Source: Panax quinquefolius
Lineage: Eukaryota > Streptophyta > Magnoliopsida > Apiales > Araliaceae
DNA: 64,000 nucleotides
Direction: 5' to 3'
Assembly (NCBI GenBank): GCA_020205615.1
Contig: CM035168.1
Coordinates: 130,024,795-130,088,794 of the forward strand
The position numbers and the translations under genes are program-made. Shown here one piece after another: positions 48,853-60,063 of the stretch. The notes beneath the pieces were generated by a model. That model had not been told where the DNA came from. It saw nothing but the letters and a program-made list of their open reading frames with translations, and searched no databases. Numbering within the stretch: position 1 is the stretch's first letter; every line of letters begins with the position of its first letter.

Positions 48853-50159
48853 TTTTTCAATTACGGTTATGATTATACCGAACAATCCTCGGTCATAATC
48901 ATACCAAGTCCATCTATGCACTACAGATACCCATTTATGACTTTCAACATAATATAAACACGAGGATAATGATATAAAGAATCAATCAAATGAGATAAAG
49001 GAAAAATATTAAACATTTATAATATAATTTATCCAGATTCAAGAATATCCCCATGTTATCAATCACTTAATAATCTCATAATCTAATATCATTAATATTA
49101 TAACAATATTTTAATCACTTCTTAAATTTATAAACAATTTATCTCAATTGTTTACGCTTTTACCATATAATGCATTTAATCATTCAAAATGCCATACTCA
49201 TAAGATATCATCACCAATTATCAAATCCTCAAAAAATATGCATATACTCTATATAGGATTCTCTAGCCATAAAATTCTATTTTCAACTTTGTTACTTCAC
49301 ATAACATATTTTTAACTCATATGTTCAGTAACTAAACTATTTTCATTAAAAATACCAAATTAGTCCCAAAAATATTTCTTTTCTGGGATTTAGCATAATA
49401 TAGTCCCATAATGAAAATATATTTTTCTCGGAATTTTAAAAATTCATTTACTATTTTTCAAAAATTAATTTCTAATTAATTCCTTAAGAAATTAGCTACC
49501 TCAAGTTTAACTCCAAAAATTCCCAAATCTTGGCAGGACCTTACACATGTTAACGTGAGCTTCTAGTTTAAATTTCATGGTCATCGGAGTTATAGAACTC
49601 TCGGTTATAGCGTTTTTAAATCGGAAAAACCTAAATATTGAAATAGTCATAACTTGCTCATTTTAAGTCAGAATGAGCTCATTTTTGGACATGAGGTACT
49701 TTATACCATATACTTTCATGTCCCAAAAGGCCAGAATTTTTCTCATAATTTAAGTGGCCAAAACAGCCCCTCTAAAATTATGGCAGCAGCTTTTTCGGTT
49801 TTTGCAGCTTTGCACTCCTTTGCTAAAATCAGCCCACACAAAAATCTACAACACCTTTTCCTTTAATTCCACTTGAATTAGTTAGGTAACTCATAGATCT
49901 AACTCTAGGACTTGACCACACTCAAAAATTCAAAATATAATAAGAGATATGGTCAATTGAATTTTATGTTACGTTTTTCACCAAAATCTGATTTTCAACT
50001 CTTTGTGATTTCTAAGAAACTTTCATGTTTTTACATACTAACCAACATAACTCATCATAAAACTTACTAATACCACGAATACCCATGATTTTCATTAGTC
50101 CAATGCTTTTATTATGACTTTCAATCATAAACCACGTAAACCTGCTCATTTTAGTTGAA

Positions 50160-50910
50160 GAAATATTTGAGGGTTTAAGAAATGGGTTTTATCTTTGGGG
50201 TCAATACAAAATTCGATTTCACGCTCTAAGTAGGCTAAGAAGTCTTCAAGAATACGCCAAGAAATTTATTAATAATAGAAATATCATTCAATCTGTGACT
50301 CTCATCCAAGACTTGGATAAGACGTCACATTGATACCAACCGTGACTTCTATCCTTAACCTAGATAGTACCTCACAATGATACCTATAACCTTGCCATCT
50401 TCATTCACGATGTCGCCTACAGAAAGTCTGGCTTCGGTGCATTCCACATAAGGAAGTCAACAACGAAAGGTTCGGGGCTCTTTACTTATGGCTTGATATA
50501 ACAATAATTGACTTTAGTAGTTTGGTTACTTGAATTCGTACAACAAGTTGGTTATGAATATAAAAGCTAACAACCTTACGAAAAGAATAATGAGTAGTTA
50601 ATCAATCGTTTTCAAAAATTACCTCAAAGGCAAGTATTTTCAAAGAGATAATATCGACAGGTAACGTGAAAGTGTTTATTTGAATCAAACAAGATTTAAA
50701 AAACAGTGGAGGTAACGAAGGCTCCTACTAACGAGGTTTCAACCAACAAGTCAAAGTCTAACTTCTCCGGAGTCAAATTTAAACGTTGAACACGACTAGG
50801 TGAAATAAAAGAGTGGGTAGAACTGGTATCTAACACGGTATAGACTTCGCAAGAGCTTATGATTAACTTACCCGTGATAATTTTATTCAGGTTCCTCGTC
50901 ACGAGAAAAA
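50160..50910 (-). pseudogene. Protease remnant and RT-start stub of u3
   Basis: 50696-50902 reads VYTVLDTSSTHSFIS and PEKLDFDLLVETSLVGAF. The aspartyl-protease active site is normally D-T/S-G; here it reads D-T-S, so the glycine is replaced. Further downstream come VECTEARLSVGDIVNEDGK and a FLAYLERGIEF-like stub that leads toward RT but then passes into the filler (about 50210-50160). Confidence 0.7.
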
Positions 50911-50922
50911 AAACGCTCTCTC

Positions 50923-52075
50923 TTAAACTACCGGCTTTGGTTTGTCTGGGACAGCCTTTGGTGCCTCCATCCTAGTTGAATTTGTCTTCGATAAACGACA
51001 AAATCGAGCTAAGTGACCTTCTCTTCCACAATTATAACATGCTTTGGACGACATGGCGCAGTTCGGACTGATGTGTCCCTCTCCTCCGCATTTGAAGCAT
51101 ATGATAGGTGGACTTTCTCCTTCCTTAACAACGGGTGCTGGTGCTGACGTCTTTCCATCATTGTTGAATCTCCTTTTCCTGAAATGTCTATTCTTATTGT
51201 TTTGGCCCTGATTACCACCGAAGTGGTTACCATATCTGGCCTGCTGATTCCCTCCACGCTTATTGTCACCGCTTCGATGACTACTCTCGCTAGTATTATA
51301 ATTTTGCCGGCTACTCTCTTTTAGTTGCGTTGACTCGTTATCGCGCTCCACTAACTGAGCCCTATTTACAACATTTGAATAAAAACACAGTTTATGAGAA
51401 ATAAGATGTTGACGTATATCGGGTTTCAAACCTCTTAAAAACATTCGCGTCATTCGCTCCTCATTATCGACCAAATGGGATGCAAACCGAGATAACTCGG
51501 CAAACTTAGCCTCATACTGTGACACGGTCATATTATTTTACTCCAGCTTGATAAACTCCACTTCCTTCATGTGACGAATACTTTCGGGAAAGTACTTGTC
51601 GTTGAACAACTCTTGGAACTTCTCCCAAGACATCTTGAGTATGTCGATCAGAGTACGTTTTTGATTCCCACCAGATGTCTGCTCTTCACGCAACATAAAG
51701 GTGGCAAATGGAACCTTTTGCTCCTCCGAGCATCCCAAGACATCAAATATCTTGGTGATCTGCTTTAACCACGTCTCCGCCTCAAGTGGTTCGGCTTTCC
51801 CAAAACTCCGGTGGTCCCAGCTCCTTGAACTACTTAGCGGTGGCCGCCCGTGGGTTGCCATTATTTTCACTGCTTTTTGAGCAGGGAGCGCGCCTTCGAT
51901 GATGTTGTATGAATTCTAAAAACTCCTAAACGCGTCGTCGTTAAATCATTTGATCGGTGTTGTTGTTGTTACGGAGGATTATCGCCATCTGTTGCACATT
52001 ATCCTCGATTATTGATCAGTGAAAACTCAACGGTCTCCATGCTCCATTGCTTATCTCAACATTTTCGGATGCCAT
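50923..52075 (-). pseudogene. gag of u3, nearly intact
   Basis: From ATG 52075-52073 (MASENVEIS). The long part 51870-50923 is one frame split only by a TAA at 51540-51538. It contains EPLEAETWLKQITKIFDVLG, EEQKVPFATFML, NDKYFPES, then FASHLVDNEERMTRMFLRGL and two full CCHC zinc knuckles, CFKCGGEGHISPNC and CYNCGREGHLARFC. The TAA stands where a CAA (Gln) is seen in u1, a C-to-T change. It is the best reference copy for judging the other gag copies. The frame between 52075 and 51870 is unclear. Confidence 0.82.
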
Positions 52076-52248
52076 TTTCAAATCTTGCCACAAAACAAGG
52101 GTTAATTAACGTATCACATATTATCCCTATACACCGATCAGACCAATTAAATACCAAATAAACTTAGGTAGGTCATACTAAGCGAAAGAAATTTCCCGTC
52201 TCTCCCTCCTAGTTCTTATCTCACATCTTAGCGGGGATCATATCCCTA

Positions 52249-52263
52249 AGCTCTGATACCAAC
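52249..52263 (-). other. Intact primer-binding site of u3
   Basis: Minus strand gttggtatcagagct, next to the LTR end. It contains the 12-base TGGTATCAGAGC complementary to the 3' end of plant initiator-Met tRNA, the usual primer of many plant LTR retrotransposons. Confidence 0.85.
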
Positions 52264-54733
52264 TGTGACGCCCCCAAAATTAGGTATATGTCACCCATCT
52301 TGGGTCGCCACTTACATGGTACATAAATTCAAATACAACTTAATTATACATCATCGTAAATATAACATCTGACGATAATACAAAGCGAGAGAGTTCTAAT
52401 AGGAATATTGTCATTTAGATAATATCCATACTCGAGGAGTTCTCATTACAACTATTATCACACTATTTCACGAGAATAGTGAGGACTACTAATCTATCTT
52501 GGGACCATCACTCTTTTTCCCGACTCGTCCCATATATTCTCATTTCACAGAAGAAAAAGGTGAAAGAAAGGGTGAGCTCAACTAGCCCGAGCCCGAAATA
52601 TTATTATGACTAAGATAATGCGAATAAATTATCATTAGCCTTCATAGTGTTAAAGCGATAAAATACAATAGACAACCAGGTTTAATCTGCGGTGGAATAT
52701 CTGATACATTAAAAGAGTCAGTAGAAAATAAAATCTCTACTATCTTTTAGATTTTAAAAGGTTTTCATCAATTTTTATCACTAAGACTCGGTTTAATGAA
52801 TAAACCACAATATCTAATCATCCCCAGTACTACACGGTCAAGGATTTTCATCAAATTATCAATGGTAAGCGACTATACCGACCCACAGTCGTATAATCAT
52901 ACCAAAACTATCCATCATCATGCATTCATTACATGCGCCACCGAGGGACTATTGTCACATCATTTATAACAATGCCATGATTATACCGAATGATCCCAGT
53001 GCGTATAATCATACTAAGTTCATCTACGCATGCGTAAGCCAAAGATAACATAATATATCATGAGGATGATGACAATGACATAATAATTCAATAAAACAAG
53101 TTCAAGAATTATTTTATCCGGGAATTAATAACGTCCAAATTGTCAACAAGATCTTTGTTTTGTAGAGTAAAATTCAAGAATGATCGGAAGAATATTTCCA
53201 TGAAAAGATAATGGATGAAACGCAAATATCGAGGATATTCCAATAATTTCATGGAGTATAGAAGTTAAAGTTTTAACCAACCCAGGTATAATAAAGAATG
53301 GAATAACAAAAGAAATCACCACGTAAATGCGAGATTTGGCGTATGCGAGTTATTCAATGAATAATAATAATAACGGAACCAATTCGGGTTAAATTCACAA
53401 TGGCAGGATGATCCAACCGAGAATAATAAATCTTTGAATAATAAACAATGGAACCGAGGTCCGTGTAAAACACACATGAGATATATTCCAATGTAATAAT
53501 AAATGCGGAATAATAAACAATGGAACCGTCCTGTGTAAAACACACGAGACGAGGATATTCCAAATGAATAATAAAGAATGGAATAACGTAAGAAGATCAC
53601 CAAGTATAGGGATTCAGTATATCTGATTATTCCAACAGAATAAATAAGAATGGAATAATATAAGGATTTCACCAAGTATAGGGTATCACAGCATATCATA
53701 GTTATGTATAGGGTATGCCACTTTTTTACGAGTTATTCCAATGAGAATAATAATGAATGGAATAATGAAGTTCTCTTCATGAATAAGAAAGAATAACATC
53801 CCTTACGAATTACAACAAATAATACCCCTACCGTAGTAAAATACATTTGAATATCAAAGTAGTGAAGTACCAAAATACTCTTCTTCTTTCTCTACTATAG
53901 ATTTTCTCTCTATAACTTCTCTATATAATTTCTCTCTACAGAGTTTGGTGAATTAAGTAAAAAATAATGAAGAATGAGCTTTCTATTTATAGGAAAATAG
54001 AATGCGTAGTAATTAATCCATGAATCATTCGAGATTGATTTACTTTTAATCGACGGTCCATATTTAAAAGCAAAATCTTTTAAATAAAATATAATATATT
54101 CTATTTATATAAAAACATTTAACTATCTGAAACACTATCTGAAACACTACGCAAAAAACACTACGCAACACTATGCGTAATAAAATATAATATATTACAT
54201 TTATAGAATAACTTTAATAAAGTATTACATTTTATATAAAAGATGTTTACATTTTATTACGTTAATAATACTGAATAAAACAAAACGTCATTATCGCATT
54301 ATAATAATTCATATTATTAATCGTGATAATGGAATCAAACCGGAAGTGAAACTTCTCACATAAGCGTCGATAATCGATATCGGTGTCTTTCTTATGCAAC
54401 CACACGTATTCTTCGTATTTTTACTACTGAAGTAGTTCAACAATGATCAACAAAAAACTTCCGCCGTTATTTCAATAAAATATTTTTGTCGTTTTCTCGA
54501 TCGTGATAATTACATTGTGTCAAGTCCACCAACGATTGAAATGGTTGTTATGCGAATATTCCCTGCTAAATCGAATATTCCCCACCAATCGAATATAATA
54601 TAACCAAACTTGCATACTTTGTAAAATTTATAAATCTACCCACAACTATAATATTTATCTCAAATTCACACCATAATATTAAAAATTATTTCGATAAAAT
54701 TTAAATCTTTATTGATAAAATCTGATTCTACCA
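52264..54733 (-). mobile_element. LTR L7 (last LTR of the tandem series)
   Basis: 2470 bp, plus strand tgtgacgcccccaaaattagg...tctgattctacca. Directly joined to L8 with no internal sequence between. Confidence 0.82.
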
Positions 54734-56867
54734 TGAAAGGGTGAAATTTCAATGGCCGAAAGAAATAAATATTACTAAAAAATAACGCAGAATAAATTAT
54801 CATTAAGCATCAACGATTATTAAACCGATAAAATACAATAGACAATGAGTTTAATCTGCGAATGAAATGCAAGAATACATTAAAAAAAGAGTAGAAAATA
54901 AAATCTCTTATCTTTTAGGTTTTAAAGGTTTTCATCAATTTTATCACTAAGACTCAGGTTTAATGAATAAACCACAATATCTAATCATCCCTATACCACG
55001 CATCAGGATTTTCATCAAATTATCAATTATCACGACTATACCGAATCACCCCAGTCATAATCATACCAAAAACTATCCATCACCGCATTATTTCAGATAA
55101 TCGGCGACTTTTGTCACATCATTTATATCAATGGCTGATTATACCGAATGAAACCCTCATTATAATCATACTAAGTTCATCTACGCATGCGTAAAGTTCA
55201 AAAGATAACTTTCAACATAATATAAACGTGGCGATGATGTGATGATATAAGAATTCAATAAAACAAGTTCAAGAATTAATTTCTCTAAGATTTATTAACG
55301 TCCAAATTGTCAACAAGATCTTCGTTTTGTAGAGTAAAATTCAAGAATGATCGGAAGAATATTTCCACGAAAAGATCTTTGGATGAACGCAAATATCGAG
55401 GATATTCTACTAATTTCATGGAGATAGAAATTCAAAAGTTTTAACCAACCCAGGGTATAATAAAGAATGGAATAACAAAAGAAATCACCACGTGCATGCA
55501 GATCTTGGATGATGCGAGTTATTCCAATGTAATAATAATAATCTAAGGTCGGTGTGAAATTCACACAAGCGGCGATGATCCAATGTAATAATAAATCTTG
55601 AATAATAAACAATGGGCAGGGTCGGTGTAAAACACACGCATGCGGATATTCCGTTAAGAATAATAAATGCGGAATAATAAACAATGGAACCCAGAATTAG
55701 GTGTAAAACACACGCATGCGATATATTCCAACGTAATAATAAAGAATGGAATAACGAAGAAGATCACCAAGATAGGGATTCAGCATTATCTGAGTTATTC
55801 CAATGAATAAATAAGAATGGAATAACGTAAGGATTTCACCAAGATATAGAATTGTCAGACATATACGCGAGGTTATGTATAGGGTATCTACCTTTTACAA
55901 GTTATTATTCCAGAGAATAATAATGAATGGAATAATGAAGTTCTCTTCATAAATAAGAAAGAATAACACTCTTACGAATTACAATAAATAATACCCTTCC
56001 TGTAAAGAATCGAATATTGGAAAAGTGAAGTAGCGGAATATTTTTCTTCTTTCTCTATATAGTTTCTGTAGCTACAAGTTTGATGAATTAAAAAGAAAAT
56101 AATGAAGGAATGAGAACTTCATTTATAGGAAAATAGAATCGTAGTAAATTAATCCATGAGCGGTCAGGATTGATTTATTTTAATCTGACGATTAATATTT
56201 AAAAGCAAAATCTTTTAAATAAAATATCATATATTCTATTTATATAAAAGCGTTTTACTACGCAAAGCATTATCTGTTAACACTATCGCAAAACACTTAT
56301 CTGCAACACTACGCGTAATAAAATATAATATATTCTATTTATAGAATAAACTTTAATAAAGTATTACATTTTATATAAAAGATGTTTACGCTTTTATTAC
56401 GTTAATAATACGAATAAAAGCAAAACGTCATTATCATATAATAATTCATATTATTAATCGATGATAATGGAATCAAACCGAGTGATTTCTCACATAAAGA
56501 TCAATAATCAATACCGTAGTGTCTTCTTACGCAACCACACGTACATTCTTGTCTTTTTTTCTACCGAGTAGTTCAACAAAGATCAACCAGAAAACTTCCG
56601 CCGTTATTTCAATAAAATATTTTTGTCGTTTCTAATCCGATCAATAATTTTACATTATATTGAGGTAACGATTGATGATTGGTAGATTGTAATATTCCTA
56701 AGCCAGATATTATATTCCCCGAATATAATATAATATAACCATCGTGCATCTTTGCGAAAATTTATAAATACTACCCATAACTATAATATTTATCTCAAAT
56801 TCACACCATAATATTAAAAATTATTTCGACAAATTTAAATCTTTATTGATAAAATCTGAGATTCACA
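54734..56867 (-). mobile_element. LTR L8 (outer 5' LTR, truncated)
   Basis: 2134 bp. It lacks about 310 bp at its low-coordinate side, where it abuts L7, and ends ctgagattcaca at 56867. It shares private variants with L1, so these two probably belonged to one original element. Confidence 0.75.
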
Positions 56868-57023
56868 TGAAGAGATATTAGATATATCATTATTAGAGTA
56901 TTAATGAGATGAAAATTAACGTTGCAATGGCTAGAATTAACGTAGGAATTACTAAAAGATAGTGCTGTAAACGGACATATTTTATCCGTATTAATATCCG
57001 AAAAATATATTATTTATATTCGC

Positions 57024-57088
<65 letters not shown>
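57024..57088. repeat. (TA)n microsatellite
   Basis: About 60 bp of nearly pure TA, interrupted near the start. Confidence 0.95.
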
Positions 57089-57090
<2 letters not shown>

Positions 57091-58081
57091 CAATATCCCA
57101 CCCGCCGGATCGATGGAATTAATTGGCTACCGCAGTTGCGTGATTAAAAGTAGTTTGAGAAGAGATTCGCGTTCCATTAGACTAGATATTCCTATTTACT
57201 ATTTATATGGGACGTATGTTAGTTGTAGATATTTTCAACCATTTATGTTACTTCATTCGATAAAGGAAAAAAATAAAATAAAAATAGATGAATATTTTGA
57301 AAATTAAATCATTTTAATAGAATAAAAATTTATTTTATTTTATATGTAAACGATGAAATAAAATTTATTTTAATAAAATAAATATATGTAATAAATGACA
57401 ATATCTACTATCATCAACCAAATATATTCTTAAAGATCATTTCGTTCCGTATTTTATTCTATTTATTCGATTCAAACTGCAGGATTAAATTTTTTGATCA
57501 AGACCACGACTCTGCTATTAATTAATTGTCTCCATCATATAGGTATGTATTTATTTGTCTCTTGAAATAAATTGACAAGGACAACCGACCAAGTCTTTAT
57601 AATTTAGAATTCGAGAGTATTTGTCTTCATTATGCGGTTATAGATTTTTTTTTTTCCGATAAAATTATTGGTGGTCTCTATCGGACTATCACTTCAAATC
57701 TTATCTTTAGCTACATGAATATTTTATATTTTAAAAGTAATTAATGTAGTACATTTTAAATATAATTTATTTAACTTATTTTAAAGAGTCAAAAGAAAAA
57801 CACAATAAAATTAATATTGTGTATTTTTGAATTCAAACGTTGCAAAAGTGTTTGCCACAAATGTTAATAATAATAATAAATAAAAAAAACTAATGTAATT
57901 TGGAAATGGGATCCAGAATAACAAACTTTTAATTTATCTACTGTAATAGTAATATAATATAGATAACGATTGAGCGTCTAATGATCAGTGGACAGACTGC
58001 AGAATTAACTGAAACTGATCAAGAACAGCAATAACAACAACTACATAACAAAAGACGTCTTATATATTTTGATAGCAATTA

Positions 58082-58085
<4 letters not shown>

Positions 58086-58120
<35 letters not shown>
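58086..58120. repeat. (TA)n microsatellite downstream of the SIS gene
   Basis: About 35 bp of pure TA. Confidence 0.95.
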
Positions 58121-58122
<2 letters not shown>

Positions 58123-58219
58123 ATGATTTCAACGTCAGCAAGCAAGTTTGATACTAAGTAACTAAGAGATATCTGGATGCATGATGATGTTGTTGACTAG
58201 TACTGACTAGTTAATTAAT

Positions 58220-58819
58220 TCACTCTAAATTGGTATGGCGAGAGCGGATGGCCTCTGGGGTCTGGCCCAAACTCTCGCCCAGCCTGTATACCACCATCTC
58301 AAACAGCACAAACATGGCTCCTTCAAACACACTTCCCATCGGAAGCAACTCCCGACTCGATAACTTACCATCATCCGCCATTGTCTGGGCCGGAATATAA
58401 GCAACCACACTCGCATACTCCTGAGCTGACACGGACTCCGGCTGAGCCGTCACAAAAACTATGCGCGCTTTGTTTGATCTGGCAATCCCGCATATGGCGT
58501 TCACGGTGGGAAAGCCACCCGGCCCAGCTGAGACGATCAGGAGGTCCGAAGAGGAAATTGGTGGTGTGGTCATGTCGAATACGCAGTGGGCCGAGAGTCC
58601 CAGGTGGGCTAGCCTCATGCACAGCCCTTTCATCATTAGACCCTCTCGGCCCACTCCGAACACAAATATCTTGCCCCGCCGCCCAGCTGCCTCCGTGATT
58701 TCTTTGACCATGACGTCCAGTGCCGGTGGCTTTGACCCACTGGGTTTGGCGAAGACGGAGCTTATCTGGTTGCATATCTCAAAAGCATAACTGCACATTG
58801 GACTGTCCGCTTCGCCCAT
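58220..58819 (-). CDS. SIS-domain protein, 3-hexulose-6-phosphate isomerase-like
   Basis: A complete intronless frame of 199 residues from ATG 58819. The sugar-isomerase fold is seen as GKIFVFGVGREGLMMKG (49-65), MRLAHLGLSAHCVFDMTTPP (68-87), DLLIVSAGPGG (92-102) and ARIVFVTAQPES (118-129). These are the phosphate-sugar loop and neighbouring strands of the SIS domain. The C-terminus has LLPMGSVFEGAMFVLFEMVV (158-177) and the ending RHTNLE, typical of 6-phospho-3-hexuloisomerases (hxlB type). In microbes that enzyme interconverts hexulose 6-phosphate and fructose 6-phosphate. The plant homologues (Arabidopsis At5g52190, from memory) have no settled role, so the substrate here is unknown. No transit peptide is evident. 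Length equals the family norm, and coding GC is much higher than in the surrounding DNA. Confidence 0.93.
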   Translation of the reverse strand: MGEADSPMCSYAFEICNQISSVFAKPSGSKPPALDVMVKEITEAAGRRGKIFVFGVGREGLMMKGLCMRLAHLGLSAHCVFDMTTPPISSSDLLIVSAGPGGFPTVNAICGIARSNKARIVFVTAQPESVSAQEYASVVAYIPAQTMADDGKLSSRELLPMGSVFEGAMFVLFEMVVYRLGESLGQTPEAIRSRHTNLE

Positions 58820-58852
58820 TGATAATTTTTTTAACTAAACTAATCACAGACA

Positions 58853-58873
58853 TTCTCTCTCTCTCTCTCTCTC
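58853..58873. repeat. (GA)n tract in the 5' leader of the SIS gene
   Basis: On the minus strand a run of GA dinucleotides 34 bp before the ATG. Such GAGA tracts are common in plant 5' UTRs and can bind BPC/GAGA-binding factors. A regulatory effect here is inference. Confidence 0.85.
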
Positions 58874-60063
58874 ATGAACGATACGATTGAGATTGCGTGT
58901 ACAGCTTCCACATCTCTTATTATCTTTTCTTATCATAACGGCGATGAAATAATTTTAACCGCTTCACTTTGTTTTTATTTTTTTAAACACGCAATGTGTG
59001 GAGTACTATATATTAGTGTGACCAAATTCGCTGTCTCTATTTTTCCTGTTTTCTTGTATCTTTTACTTAAATTTTGACATTTGACATTTTATTTAATTTT
59101 AGAGTTAATTAGTGTTAAGTAAGGACTTAAGTATCAAAATTTAAGTGAAAAGGCAGAAAATGTAAAAAAAAAAATAGTATTGATGATCTATTCTATAATA
59201 CTACATATATAAATGGATCTTATCCTCACATCTTTATGTAATTATGTTTTAATCTTTTTCCCTATTTATATTCTCCTACTTTTTTATAAACACTTTTTTA
59301 AAAAAAAATATATATATATAGCGTGTGTACATTATACTACTATTATTATATAAATAGACTCTTCATTCTAGTTTTCTTGTCAATATTCATAATAAACATA
59401 ATATTAATATGATTTTACTAGTTTTTTATAATATTTATTTTAGTTTTTTATCTGTATTTTTGTTTTTATACTGTTCAATTTGTACATAAATTATCATTTA
59501 TTTAACATTAGTTGTGATCATGTCTTTCTATTAGAGTTATAATCATTGCATGGAAAAGAGATGATTAATGAAATTGATATGCAGATACAAGAAAGAAATA
59601 GATTCAATGTTAGAACGACGCGTAGAGCATTTAAAGGGAAGTGTTTTGATTTTTGATGTAATCAGCTTATGTTAGCAACTAATTTTAATTCCTTAGCCAA
59701 TCACACGGATTTAGTAGCCATGTATATCATATCATGTTCCAATTCGACAATTACATGTAACAATTAAAAGTCCATATCATATATGGGGCCGGCCTTAGAC
59801 ATACATAGCATATTTAGATAACATATTCATCAAGCAAGCATATGGGCCTTCTAGATTCAGAGCAATTGATTTCTACTTAGCATATTTATCAATTGATGTC
59901 CTGATTATTTATTCACATTGATTCCTAACTGTCTCGGCATCCGTGTTCTGATTTGTGTAGCCTTCACACCTGACGTAATTGACTTCCTAGCTGATCATTC
60001 TAACAATTTCCAAGTTTTATGCAACAACATTACACAGGATTCAATTTCAATTTTAAAATCTGA
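58874..60063. other. Intergenic DNA upstream of the SIS gene
   Basis: No coding region supported. 59190-59400 shares short blocks with 63000-63230 (tatataaataga/aactcttc, ggacctta-like strings, tttttaaaaa), so the two may be copies of one dispersed repeat. A tatata-rich motif near 59005 might serve as TATA for the SIS gene, but that is weak. Confidence 0.4.

Larger units (their letters stand above)
48060..52263 (-). mobile_element. Non-autonomous internal unit u3 (best preserved)
   Basis: PPT at 48060, 57-bp array 48500-48852, filler 48853-50160, protease 50160-50910, gag 50923-52075, primer-binding site 52249-52263. The shorter array (6 units instead of 11) accounts for most of the smaller period of this repeat. 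Confidence 0.82.
17196..56867 (-). mobile_element. 39.7-kb nested and tandem cluster of one Ty3/gypsy chromovirus-like family
   Basis: Eight LTR copies (L1-L8), all with sense on the minus strand, alternate with internal segments. Diagnostic differences group the LTRs. L1 and L8 share tttcaatggcc, atatcaatggc and gatgatgtgatgatata (outer pair). L2 and L3 share gctggggtctt at the LTR start and gtagcgagaatactcttc (inner complete element). L4 to L7 share gtaccaaaatactc or close forms and gatgatgacaatgacata (tandem series). Element signals are present: TG...CA LTR ends, a primer-binding site matching the usual initiator-Met tRNA type (ttggtatcagagct), gag with zinc knuckles, a protease-like region, RT, RNase H, integrase, a chromodomain tail and a polypurine tract. 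All frames are interrupted. Confidence 0.85.
56868..58219. other. Intergenic DNA, right flank of the cluster
   Basis: Begins with the right copy of agagatattaga (56871-56882). No coding support; short frames such as 57113-57307 look random. Two TA microsatellites lie at 57024-57088 and 58086-58120. The last 100 bp should include the 3' UTR of the SIS gene. Confidence 0.45.

Noticed and set aside
17196..56867. Endogenous pararetrovirus (caulimovirus-like) as the source of RT
   Set aside because: LTRs, an initiator-Met primer-binding site, integrase and a chromodomain show a Ty3/gypsy retrotransposon. No movement-protein region was seen.
52264..56867. L7-L8 as a single, long LTR
   Set aside because: L8 repeats the order of L7 from the leader downstream and has its own LTR start, so two LTR copies are joined.
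58371..58790. Overlapping frames of 105-134 residues within the SIS gene
   Set aside because: Shadows caused by the GC-rich coding sequence. Only the minus-strand 199-residue frame has family motifs.
58220..58819. Bacterial or archaeal gene recently transferred (higher GC, no intron, hxlB-like)
   Set aside because: Plants have a well-known vertically inherited homologue of this kind, and the neighbour inhibitor-2 gene supports the normal plant locus.
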